Origin: Cryptomeria japonica
Taxonomy: Eukaryota; Streptophyta; Pinopsida; Cupressales; Cupressaceae
Assembly (NCBI RefSeq): GCF_030272615.1
Contig: NC_081406.1
Location: 112,127,783-112,191,782 of the forward strand
Reading direction: 5' to 3'
DNA: 64,000 nucleotides
Positions 34,261-44,552 of this stretch are shown here, one piece after another. Position 1 is the first letter of the stretch, and each line of letters begins with the position of its first letter. Made by a program: the position numbers and the translations under genes. Under the pieces are notes generated by a model. It did no database searches. It saw only the letters and a list, made by a program, of their open reading frames with translations, and was not told where the DNA came from.

Positions 34261-35500
34261 TGGATAGATGTGCAAAAATGGTTACAATGTTGTCTTTTAG
34301 GATGGTGGTTGTGAGATCCAGAAGAAATTTAGAACTGCCATTGCTGCAAGGAAAAAGATTAATGGAGACATGTATCAATTGGAAGATACTACATGACATT
34401 GCTTGTTATCACAGATCAATGAGAGTTGGCTTATGTATCGAGGATGTGTCATATCAATTTTGACAATTTGGTGAGGATCTATATGATAAAAGTTGTGAGA
34501 GATTTACCAAGATTGACTAAATTGGATAACAATATTTGTAGAGATTGTCAAGTAGGAAAGAAGACAAAAGAAACATTTAGAGGAAAGGAACAATCATCTA
34601 ACAGATTGTTGAATCTCAGACACATAAACCTATGCAGTCTGACCAGAATAAGGAGTCTACAAGGTGAGAGGTATTTCATGCTCTTAATTGATAATCATTT
34701 TAGAATAGCTTGGGTTGCAATTCTAAGAGAAAATTCAGAAGCATTAGAAAAGTTTAAGATCTAACTAGATAGTAGTTGAGAATAAAGTTGAGAATAAACT
34801 AGATAGTAGTTTGAGATCTAATAGAGGAGGAGAATTTATTTCTAATGAATTTGACACTTTATGTGAGAAGTATGGAATTAGAAAGCAATTATCAGCTCCC
34901 AGGACACCTCAACAAAATGGCATAGTTAAATGAATGAATATGATTATTCAAGAGGCAACAAGAACTATGATCAAGAAAGCAAATCTACCAGAAATTTACT
35001 GAAGAGAAGCTATACACACTACTTTGTATACCCTTAACAAAGGTTTATTCAGAAAGAAATTTGGGAAGATATCATATGAACTATGGTATGGAAGGATCCC
35101 ATCTGTGAAGTATTTCAAAGTTTTTGGAAGCACCTTCTATATCCAGAGAGATGAAGGAAACCTTGAAAAGTTTGATAGCAGAGCAGATGAAGGCATATTT
35201 CTTGGTTATTCTACAAAGAGAAGCTTATAGATATTACAACAAGAGATTGAACAAAATTGTTGAAAGTGAAAATGGGAAGGTTGATGAGAACATTTCAAAA
35301 GAAGTTGTTATGCAAGAAGGGTATGAATTCGATAAAAAAGAAGAGAAAAACAATGATGAAGAGAAGTAGAAAGAAACTTAGGTTGCTCCAAAAACTATAT
35401 CAAAAACCCCTAGGCATGTGTAGAAAAATCATTCTGAGAATCAAATCATAGGAGATAAAAACAAAGGAGTTATTACAAGAATCAAAGATAGTAAAGAACA
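34261..35500 (+). pseudogene. CO1 integrase
   Basis: Copia integrase. The pre-integrase zinc segment (C-H-I-N-F-D-N-L, then C-R-D-C-Q-V-G-K) lies at 34440-34560. In the core the expected first catalytic Asp (H-T-D-L-C-G in CO2) is Asn (H-I-N-L-C-S, codon 34627-34629). The second and third acidic positions lie in the out-of-frame stretch 34815-34935. The C-terminal piece at 35024-35230 has YELWYGRIPSVKYFKVFGS and DEGIFLGY, typical of copia. Inactive through stops, frameshifts and the lost Asp. Confidence 0.82.
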
Positions 35501-36397
35501 AGTTATTTTATGCTTACTTTCTAAGACCGAACCTAAGATACTTGAAGAATCCTGCAAAGCTAAAAACTAGATGAAAGCTATGAAGGAAGAGCTGGATCAA
35601 ATTGAGAAAAATCAGACTTGGGAATTGGTATCTAGACCAACAAATAAGAATGTTATTGGAATAAAATAGGTATTTCAGAACAAGATGGATGAAGATGGTC
35701 AGGTTGTAAGAAACAAAGCACGGTTGGTATGTAAAGGTTACACACATGTTGAAAGAATTGATTTTGAAGAAACCTATGCTCTTGTTGCTAGAATGGAGGC
35801 TATTAGGATGTTTTTGGCTTTTGCAACATATAAGGGCTTCAAAGTCTATCTAATGGGTGTAAAGTTAGCATTTTTGAATGAAGAATTAAAATAAGAGGTC
35901 TACATTGAACAACTAGAAGGATTCAAGTTATCAGATGATCTGAATATTGTTTTCAAACTGAAGAAGGCACTATATGGATTGAAGCAAGCACCTAGAGCTT
36001 GACATGGAAGGTTCGATAAATATCTACTAAATCAAGGATTTCAAAAAGGGTTTGTTGACAACAATCTCTACTTCAAAGTTGAATCAAGTAAGAAATTAAT
36101 TATTGTTGTTTATGTCAATGACATAATCTTTGGTGGAAATGATGATATGTGCAAGGAATTTACTAATGATATGCATAAGGAATTTGAAATGTGTATGATT
36201 GGTGAGTTGAATTTCTTCCTTGGATTGCATGTAAATCAAAGCAATAAAGGCATTTTCATTTCTCAATCAAAATATGTTAGAAAACTATTGAAGAAGTTTG
36301 GATTGGAAAATTCCAAATTGATATGTACTCCCATGACTATCAGATGCAAGTTGACTAATGATGATAAATATTCTAAGAATGGTGCAATTATAGATCA
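35501..36397 (+). pseudogene. CO1 reverse transcriptase
   Basis: Copia RT. Visible: M-K-x-E-L-D-Q-I-E-K-N-Q-T-W (35577-35620), N-K-A-R-L-V-C-K-G (35713), the [13 protein letters not shown] segment (about 35965-36000) and the catalytic box at 36111-36122 reading YVND instead of YVDD. LNFFLGL follows near 36210. Stops at several sites, including TAA near 35891. Confidence 0.85.
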
Positions 36398-36965
36398 ATG
36401 ATTGGAGGATTGTTGTATTTGATTGATACAAGACCAAATATCATGTATGTTGTTTGTCTTGTAACCAGATTACAACAAGAACCAAAAGAGTCACATGTTG
36501 TTGTAGTAAAAAGGATATTCAAATACCTAAAAGGAACAAAATATTTTGGACTATGGTACGCTAAAGGATCTGGATTTACTTTGAAAGCTTATATTGATGC
36601 AGATTGGGCATGAAGAATTGATGACAAAAAAAGTACAAGTGGTGGATCATTTTTCCTTGGCTCCTGGTTAGTGGCATGCCTAAGTAAGAAGTAGGATTTT
36701 GTATCTTTATCAACCACAAAAGCTGAGTATATTGCAACTACTTCACATTGCACTTAGGTACTTTGGATGGTGGCATGGCTAAGTAAGAAGTAGGATTTTG
36801 TATCTTTATCAACCACAAAAGCTGAGTATATTGCAACTACTTCACATTGCACTTAGGTACTTTGGATGGAACGAACATTGAAGGATATTGGTGTGTTGTT
36901 TGATGAACCTATCTCAATTATGTGTGATAATACAAGTGCAATCAATATCTATAAGAAGTTGGGTT
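36398..36965 (+). pseudogene. CO1 RNase H, truncated by CO2
   Basis: MIGGLLYL and R-P-N-I-M at 36398, H-V-V-V-V-K-R-I-F-K-Y-L-K-G-T, a Y-I-D-A-D-W-A RNase H start (36590), S-L-S-T-T-K-A-E-Y-I-A near 36710, then M-C-D-N-T-S-A-I-N near 36920. A 99-bp stretch is repeated in tandem. The frame stops at the CO2 LTR. Confidence 0.85.
36671..36868 (+). repeat. 99-bp tandem duplication inside CO1 RNase H
   Basis: 36671-36769 and 36770-36868 differ by about one base (GCATGCC versus GCATGGC). The unit is 33 codons and so stays in frame. Confidence 0.92.
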
Positions 36966-38209
36966 TGTTGGATTACTTGGGAGATTGTTTGATTTGGTTG
37001 TTCATTGCTGCTACTAGGATATGTTGTGTCATTGATGTCAACATATTCCTATGAGATATTCTGGTGAGTTTGGGAAGATTTTGTGATCTGGTTTGCAGTT
37101 CTTTGTTTACCGGTTTCTATCAGTGTTCCCTCCGATATATTCTGGTGTGATCAGATCTTGTGTTGAGATTTTGGATTATTGTTTGGGAGGATCTTGTGTA
37201 TCTTTATTTCAGATGGTTCATGATTTGGTGCACTAGAAGTTATATTTCTTTGTGATAGTTGTCGATTGGTTATGTTCTTGAGCTTTGAGAAGTTGACAGA
37301 TGAAGATTTGAAAAGAGATGATGGTGCAATTGTTCCAGATGAATGTGCTTTATGGTTTTTCTTAGTCATGTCTTATTTGTTTTGGAGACTTGCATTGATC
37401 ATTGAGAAAGTTTTTGGTGATTTCTTTGAATTGGTGATAATTTGTGTGCTATGCAGTATTATGGTGGTGTAGCGTATTACAGTTGATCTTGGTAGGATTT
37501 CTGATGGATTTAATTCTTTGGGAATTTGAATTAGGTCTATTGTATGTAATGTAAATCATAATATTGGTCTGGTGGTTGATCTTTGTATTGTGTAATGTAA
37601 TTATGAGTTTAGGGTTGAGGGTTTAGCCAACCTTGTTATCAAGGTTGATGATTTATATATATAGGAGAGATGCTTATGTAATTTAGGTGTCGGTATTATG
37701 TCTGCATTATTACAGTGTTAAATCTGTGAACAAGGATATATCATTCAGTGAAGTGTTGTGGCAAGTTTGGTGTTGTAGGGCAGATAACTATGCAAACCAA
37801 AACTATCATCAGACATTTGTAGATGCTATTATTGCAATTCATTCCTTTCGGATTGTAGTCTGAATCATATTGTAAGTCAATGAGACTTCCCTAAGGATTG
37901 TAGCCTTTCAGGCATATATATTTTGAGCAATGATCTCTAGGAAGTGTGCCTAAATGAATGTGCATTCCTCATTGTAAAATATTCACATACTACTGCAGAG
38001 TATCATCTTATTGTGGGTAGGTTCCCATCATGGTTTTTCCCTTAACTGGGGTTTCCATGTCAAAATCTTGGTGTTGTGTGTTGTGTTGTTAATTTTCTTA
38101 TCTGTTATTGTTTTGGTTTATCAGTTCATGCTTTGGAAGTTTAATTTGTTGATTTGGTGAAGACTGATTCACCCCCCCTCTCACTCTTCCCTCTTGATTG
38201 TTGCTAACA
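36966..38209 (+). repeat. CO2 5' LTR
   Basis: 1,244 bp, TGTTGG to CTAACA. Roughly 90 percent identical by eye to the 3' copy. It carries the C-run motif at 38163-38184 with a mutated right arm. The minus- and plus-strand frames inside are chance. Confidence 0.92.
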
Positions 38210-38211
38210 AT

Positions 38212-38223
38212 TGGTATCAGAGC
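38212..38223 (+). promoter_or_regulatory. CO2 primer binding site
   Basis: TGGTATCAGAGC, exact initiator tRNA-Met complement, two bases after the LTR. Confidence 0.92.
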
Positions 38224-38250
38224 TAGATCCTCCAATAGAATTTTAATCAC

Positions 38251-38958
38251 TTGAGGAGATCCAGGATGAAAGTTCAAGGTATTCTTTTCAAGAAGGTCAG
38301 TCTAAGGTTTGATAGAAGAAACTACACTGTATGGAATAAACAGATGGAGGTGCATTTGAAATGTCTTGGAGATGATTATTGGAAGATTACTAAGAATGCC
38401 TATGTTGTTCCTCAAAATGGACGATCCACTCCTGATGAGGTTAAGGACGTTGAATATAACATCAGAGAAAAGGAAGCATTACTCAGTTCCCTAACTGATT
38501 CTGAAATGATAAATGTTATGGAACTTCAGACTGCACATGAGATCTAGGTGAAACTTGAGATCCTGTATGAAGGTGATAGTCAAGTGAAAGTTGCTAAGCT
38601 GCAGAGTTTAAAAGGAAAGTATGAGACATTAAAGATGGGAGATGATGAGAACATACATTCATACATGGCTAAAGTGAATGAGCTTGTCGTTGGTATCAAA
38701 TCTGTTGGTGAAAAGATTGAAGAAGATGAGATTGTTGCTAAGGTGCTAAGATCTTTACCTCTTGCTTATAAACATAAGGTTGCCGCTATTGAAGAGATAT
38801 GGAGTGTAACTACTATGACAAGGGATGTATTAGTTGGAAAACTTGCTGCATTTGAGCTGAGTGAGTTTGGTGAATCACATGGAAAGTCTAAGATAACATT
38901 CAAAGCATCAGCATTTGTGTCTGGTAAGAGAAAGGAGAGAGATAGCAGAGCAAAATAA
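38251..38958 (+). pseudogene. CO2 gag, UBN2-type capsid
   Basis: Copia gag. One frame runs from about 38266 (MKVQG) to the TAA at 38956, with one internal TAG at 38545-38547. Features are F-D-R-R-N-Y-T-V-W-N-K-Q-M-E (38309), E-K-E-A-L-L near 38468, L-K-G-K-Y-E-T-L-K-M near 38610, then I-H-S-Y-M-A-K-V-N near 38660 and L-R-S-L-P-L-A-Y near 38745. These are the standard landmarks of the copia capsid. Nearly intact compared with CO1. It would supply the virion coat, possibly also for NA elements. Confidence 0.88.
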
Positions 38959-39544
38959 AGAGCTTGATGAGCTTGAAGCATTGATTGCCCAAATATTGCC
39001 TAAAGGTGTTGGTAAGTATGATGGAAAGTTGCCCTTAAAATGTTTCTTGTAATAAGATAAGACATTTTGATTCTATATGTCCGAAGAGAATGGATAAGTA
39101 TGATAGACATGATAAGTTTGATAGAAATGATAGATATGAGAAGCATGAGAAGTATGATAAGACTTATAAGTCTAATCGGAAGTTTAGGAACCAGAAGAAT
39201 TGGTATTATGTTGTAGATGAAGGTGTTATAGATAAGGAATTAGAAGGATATGAAGTTGTGTTCATTGCCATTAAAGAGGATATAGACTTGTGCCTATTGA
39301 TTCCACTAGCTTTTATGTTGAGGAGAAAGCTCTGGTTGCTAAGGTAGAAGAAAAGGGTGAATGGGTTATTGACAATCGGTTGTTCACATTACATGACTGG
39401 TGACAAAATAAAATTTGTAAGCATGGAAAGGTATGATGGTGAAATAGTTAGATTTGGAGATGACAAAGCCCGTGTAATCCGTGGGAGAGGTTCTATTTAT
39501 TTTGGTGGTAAGCATAACACTAATGATGTCTTGTATGTTGAAGG
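38959..39544 (+). pseudogene. CO2 zinc knuckle and protease
   Basis: A CCHC knuckle (C-F-x-C-N-K-I-R-H-F-D-S-I-C) lies at about 39038-39080, with one frame slip after the first Cys. A D-R-H-D-K-F/D-R-N-D-R-Y/K-H-E-K-Y repeat-rich basic/acidic linker follows (39090-39180). The protease motif W-V-I-D...G-C-S-H-Y-M-T-G is at 39360-39402, with a one-base slip inside the active site. The region ends with L-Y-V-E-G at the INS1 insertion point. The next residues continue after 40975. Confidence 0.82.
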
Positions 39545-40975
39545 TGTAGACATATAAATCTGACCACTTTACTAAATGAATATTTAATATTTATTTTAAC
39601 CTCATTCCCCTAATAATTAAATTCTATTTAATTAATTTCTTCATTTTCATGTATTTGATTAAATGAATTACTCAATTTATTTAATTAAATTCACCTAAAT
39701 CTTTTCTAGCCTTTAATCAAATAAATAATTTATTTAATTAATTCCCTTTTCTCCCCTTTTTAATTAAATTTACATGTAATTAAATTGATCCATGCAAATA
39801 AATAAATCTAATTTATTTATTAAATCCCCCCACTCGTATTTATGCAAGTTGCATCTATTTTGATTGAAATAAAGTAATTTTATTTTAATTAAAATCCATT
39901 TTCCCCCACTTGCATTTTCCTACATCTCCCACTTGTCTCCTAAACCCCTTCTAAATTCTTCTGATCACTTCCAAATTAGCCTAATACATCTCCTAATTAT
40001 TGTAGCATTCCTAAGCAAAGGGAAGTCACTTCTCAAAGCCGTCCAAAGTCTTTGAAATGCATTAAAGGCTTTATGTCTTCAACAAGTTAACCCTCAAAGT
40101 CTTCCTAACCATTAATGGTTAAGTCAACCTTCTTGCATGGTTAGAGACTTTCTCTCTAACTTAACCTTCATCTAACTCAAGGGTCTCATCAAGCATTCAT
40201 GGCCTTAACCTTGGTTATCCTATTAACCCTTGCACAAGAGTTTAGCCCTTGGGTAAAATGTATATCCATTGGATAACCCTAACCTAAACATACCCTTACT
40301 TCCTAAAGTAACCTTCATTTCTCCTCAGAAATTTAATGCTTCTCACATGTCCTCTCAAGCAACCTTTTGTTGACAATTGTCACCATTTCATTGGTGAGAA
40401 TTGTAAACATGGATTGATTAACTTTGAATCCTAGCCCTTGTTATGATTATTTAATCTTAACCATTCATCGCCTTATTTTTCCTATGAATAGAGCTTTCAT
40501 TCCTCATTTTCATATCAACAATCTTTTATGCATCTACATTATAGTCTAATTTACTAAAAAAATTAGCCTCTTTGTTAAATCATCATAATAGAATTTAGAA
40601 GCATTTTTCTTATCATAGAATATTCATGCTAGACTAGTATATCCTTGTTAGGATAATTTGCTAATATTTTATCATATCATCATCTTCATACTAGCTTAAT
40701 ACTTATAGTTTCAATATCATATATCTTAGAATGCATTCATGCATATAAATCAAACATCACTCGTTCTTAGAGTTGTCATTTCTAAGTCACTTTGCTCAAT
40801 GTTCTGAGAGCAAAACATTGACTTTAGGGATCTTGTGAGATAGAGAACAATGGGACACCCCTTTGGAAGTTGAACTAATTGATTGAATTCATATACTTGC
40901 ACCAAGAGTCTCATTGGTGTGTGCGTCTTTTAGATTCGAGTTATTCATTTTTGTCACCGCATTTTCTTGCATATA
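39545..40975 (+). mobile_element. INS1: AT-rich insertion in CO2, solo-LTR-like
   Basis: 1.43 kb with no gene, flanked by a perfect GAAGG (39540-39544 and 40976-40980), and the CO2 protein reads on across it. It starts TGTAGACATATAAATC; the right end reads CTTGCATATA, so the usual terminal CA is four bases inside. It is rich in TTTAATTAA-like stretches at 39580-39900. It is probably a solo LTR of a gypsy-type family, but no internal signal proves it. Confidence 0.65.
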
Positions 40976-41110
40976 GAAGGTTTGAAGCATAATCTTTTGA
41001 GTGTTGGACAGATGGTTGATAAGGGTTATTATCTACAATTCAAAGATGGAAAATGCAAGATATTGAATGCATCTGATATAGAATTTGCATTTGGAACTAA
41101 GACTGAATGT
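40976..41110 (+). pseudogene. CO2 protease-integrase linker fragment
   Basis: Short piece of CO2 between INS1 and the next insertion. It encodes G-L-K-H-N-L-L-S-V-G-Q-M, a constant segment just before the pre-integrase domain of copia pol, then K-G-Y-Y-L-Q-F. Confidence 0.85.
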
Positions 41111-42499
41111 TGTTGGATATTATTGGCATATGATGAGCCGGCATGTTGATATGATGATAATATATGTTTCCATTGATGTCAATAGGTTCAAGTGAACCGG
41201 TATGAGGAGATGTAGTGAACCAGTGTCAGGGTTTCACTAAGTGTGACTACTGGTTGGCAATCTAAGCTCTAGAGTTATCAGTTTGGCAATCCAGCTTGTG
41301 CGATGCAACCGGTGATACTCTATGATGAGTTAGCTAAGAGATATGAGTGAGATCAAGGTGCCACATTAGCCTTGTGCGTGTGTAGGATTTCCTTGAGGAT
41401 CTTGCATGAGGAGATTGATTGTGTTTGATGTCTACCTTGGGAATGATCAGTCTTCTTGGAAGTATGAGAAGAGAGTGTGGTGGGTTACTGATTCCCATGT
41501 GTGATGAAGAATGAACAATGCAGATTGTCTTGTGATCAATTTGAAATTGTAATACTCTATGCAATGTGTTTGGACAGTCAGGATTGGATCGCCTGTGTTG
41601 TAAACCTAAGATGCTTAGGGTTTAGGGTTTATGCTACCAACCTAACTAATGTCTATAAAGTCGATGATGTTTGTTATTGTAAAGCTGTTGGAAAATGTTG
41701 TGTGTGTATCCAAGTGATGAGATACTTGCCAGACCAGTAAGAGGAAAACTGCAAAGTGTGATTGCAGAGTAAAGGAAATGAAAAGGATCTGCCTTGGCAT
41801 GTAGTGTTTTTATCAAATCATAAGTTTTACTTGTTGTCTTCTAATCATTTCAATAGTTGTAAAATCCCTTTACCAGGTAGCTTTAACAGGATTATTGTAA
41901 AACCTTTAACCAGGTGACTCAAGATCATTGATTTCTTCAAATCCTCTAGCGAGGTAACCTTTAACAAGGTATATAGCCATCCCTTAACTAGGTGATCTCT
42001 AACAGGATCGGTTCCTAACAGAACCTTATTGTTTTGTCTTTAACTAGACTAGGCTCTTAATAGGGTGAGCTTCAAAAGAGTTCAAAAACAAGCTTGTGGG
42101 TATTCATCCACACCGTGGTTTTTCCCATTTGGGTTTCCACGTGAAAAATCTGTGTGTTATGTGTTATGCATTTTTCATGTGATGATTATGTATTATGTGG
42201 TTGAATGATTATGCATGTAGAGTTATTAGGTTATGGTATTACTAGTATACCACATGCATATGTTTATGGGTGAAGTTGATATCAAGTATTGATCGTATTT
42301 GAAGTGTTTAGACTTATCAGTTTATGGTGTCTGATGTCTTACTGTGTTTAAGTGGTATTGTCATGGTTAAGTTCAGTTATGGTGACAACCAGTTGGTATT
42401 GCTTTAACTGGATAAGTTGTTGAGAAAGTTTTTGCCTGTACTGATTCACCCCCCCTCTCAGTACCGGTTGGGGTATCTATTGTTCATCATTATTCATCA
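41111..42499 (+). repeat. Solo LTR, copia-like, inserted in CO2
   Basis: 1,389 bp, TGTTGGATATTATTGG to TTATTCATCA, with flanks AATGT (41106-41110) and AAGGT (42500-42504), a 5-bp duplication with one mismatch. It holds the C-run motif at 42440-42462 and the GTGGTTTTTCCCATTTGGG stretch near 42115 also seen in the NA1 LTR. No internal region or primer site, so it is the product of LTR-LTR recombination. No coding frame inside is credible. Confidence 0.82.
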
Positions 42500-43680
42500 A
42501 AGGTAACATTTTTCATTTGAATGCTAGTGAGAAAAGTTGTTTGATTTCTAAGATATATGAGAGTTCGTTGTGGCATAGAAGGATGTGTCATGTAAACTTT
42601 GATTCCTTGATCAAGATCAGTTCTACTCAAGTTGTTAGGGATTTTCCTAAGATTGTTAAACCTGTTAATCCGGTATGTAAGGAATGTTAGTTGGGTAATC
42701 AAACAAGGATTTATTTCAAGAGTAAATAGTACACATCAGATGGATTGTTAGATCTTGTGCATACTGACCTGTGTGGACCTTCAAATTTTAGAAGTGTGCA
42801 GGGTGATAGATACTTTATGTTACTAATTGATGATTATTTCGGAACAATGTGGGTTGTCTTTTTGAAGGAAAAATTAGAAGCATTTGATAAATTCAAGATA
42901 TTCAAAACTAAACTTGAAACTGAGTCCAGATTGAAGTTGAAGTGTTTGAGATCTGATAGAGGTGGAGAATTATGTTCTGGTGAGTTCAATTCTTTCTATG
43001 AGATGCATGCAATCAGAAGACAATTATCTTCTCCTAGGACCCCACAACATAATGGGATTATTGAAAGGAGGAACCGTATTGTTTTAGATGTTGCAAGAAC
43101 CATGTTGATTGAAGGAGATGTTATGAAGGTTTACTGAAGAGAAGCTATCAGCACTGCAGTCTATACATTCAATAGAGTTCATATCAAAGATGATATTCAT
43201 AAGACTCCTTGTGAGCTTTGGTTTGGTCATGTTCCTAATGTGAAATATTTCAAAGTCTTTAGTAACAAATATTATATCCAGAGAGATGAGGATATTGGAA
43301 AGTTTGATGCTAGAAGTGATGAAGGTATCTTCTTGGGATATTTTACAAATAGCAAATCCTACTCGTGCTATAACAAGAAATTGAGAAAGATAGTAGAGAG
43401 TGCAAGTATGAATGTGGATGAAAACCTTGGGAAGGAGATCAAATCTTATGATGAAGGTCAACATGTTGTTTTAGCTCCTATTCAGCCTGAAGAGCCTAAG
43501 AAAAATGATTCGATAGAGACAAAGACTATTGTTGTTGTTGGTGAGGATGTTCATGAGCCTAAGTCTGAAAATTAGAACAATCAGAAGACTCCAAGGTATT
43601 TAAGCTTAAATTATTCTGAGAATTGGATTATTGTTGATAAGAGTAAAGGAGTAATGACTAGAAGAAGGTTAGTTGCATAA
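42500..43680 (+). pseudogene. CO2 integrase
   Basis: Copia integrase. The pre-integrase domain at 42504-42720 has L-W-H-R-R-M-C-H and C-K-E-C. The core has all three acidic residues: Asp at 42766-42768 (H-T-D-L-C-G), Asp at 42955-42957 (S-D-R-G-G-E) and Glu at 43063-43065 (G-I-I-E-R-R-N). The C-terminal part has C-E-L-W-F-G near 43210, V-K-Y-F-K-V-F near 43240 and D-E-G-I-F-L-G-Y at 43318. Stops at 42688, 42726, 43135 and 43573. Confidence 0.9.
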
Positions 43681-44552
43681 GAGATATGTTTGATTTCTAA
43701 AGTTGAACCTAAAGATGTTGTTAAATCTTGTAAAGATAATAACTGGATTAGAGCCATGGAAGAAGAGTTAGATAAGATTGAAAAGAACAGTACTTGGAAA
43801 CTTGTGCCTAGACCTAAGGATAGAAATATTATTGGTACTAAATGGGGTTTTAGGAACATATTGAATGAAGTAGGTGAAGTAGTCAGAAATAAAGCTAGTA
43901 TGGTCTACAAAAGATATTCACAACAAGAAGGGATTGATTATGAAGAAACTTTTGCTCTATTTTCCAGAATTGAAGTTGTTAGATTGTTTCTTGCTTATGT
44001 TGCTGATAAATATTTCAAGGTATATCAAATGGATGTCAAATATCCATTTTTAAATGGTGATCTAGAAGAAGTCTACATTGAACAACCTGATGGATCTTCA
44101 CTGTCAGATGATGGAGACATGGTATGTAAGTTGAAGAAAGCACTTTATGGTTTGAAAGCACTTTATTTAAGTTGATAAATACTTGCTAGAATTGGGATTT
44201 GTCAAAGGTGATGATGATAGTAACCTGTACTTTAAAATTAAAAATAAAAATATTTTGATTGTTGAAGTCTTTGTTGATGATATTTTTTTTGGGTGGTGAT
44301 GATGATATGAGTATGAAATTTTCCAGTGACATGCAAAAATAATTTGAGATGTCTATGATTGGTGAGGGGAAATTTTGTCTTTGGTTTTTAGATTGCACAG
44401 ACAGGAAACATAATCTTTATATCTCAAACTAAGTATGTGAAGGAATTGTTGCAAAAGTTTGGATTAGATGATTCCAAACTGGTTGGAACTCCTATGGTGA
44501 CTAGTTGTAAATTGTCTAAAAATGATGAATCTCCTAAAGCTAATCAATTTTT
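43681..44552 (+). pseudogene. CO2 reverse transcriptase, first part
   Basis: Frame 43690-44175 has W-I-R-A-M-E-E-E-L-D-K-I (43744), N-I-I-G-T-K-W (43825), Q-M-D-V-K near 44028 and K-K-A-L-Y-G-L-K (44136). After a frame slip near 44160 the catalytic box reads FVDD at 44270-44281, and T-G-N-I-I-F-I-S-Q-T-K-Y-V follows near 44400. It stops at 44552 where the long LTR is inserted; the protein resumes at 47135. Confidence 0.88.

Larger units (their letters stand above)
30645..36965 (+). mobile_element. CO1: degraded copia element, 3' end displaced by CO2
   Basis: The plus-strand order is 5' LTR, initiator tRNA-Met primer site, gag, (RP2 insertion), zinc knuckle/protease, integrase, RT, RNase H. 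Protease-integrase-RT-RNase H is the copia order. The element stops inside RNase H at 36965, where the LTR of CO2 begins; its remaining 3' end should lie beyond the window. Many stops and frameshifts suggest it is the oldest member of this nest. Confidence 0.85.
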
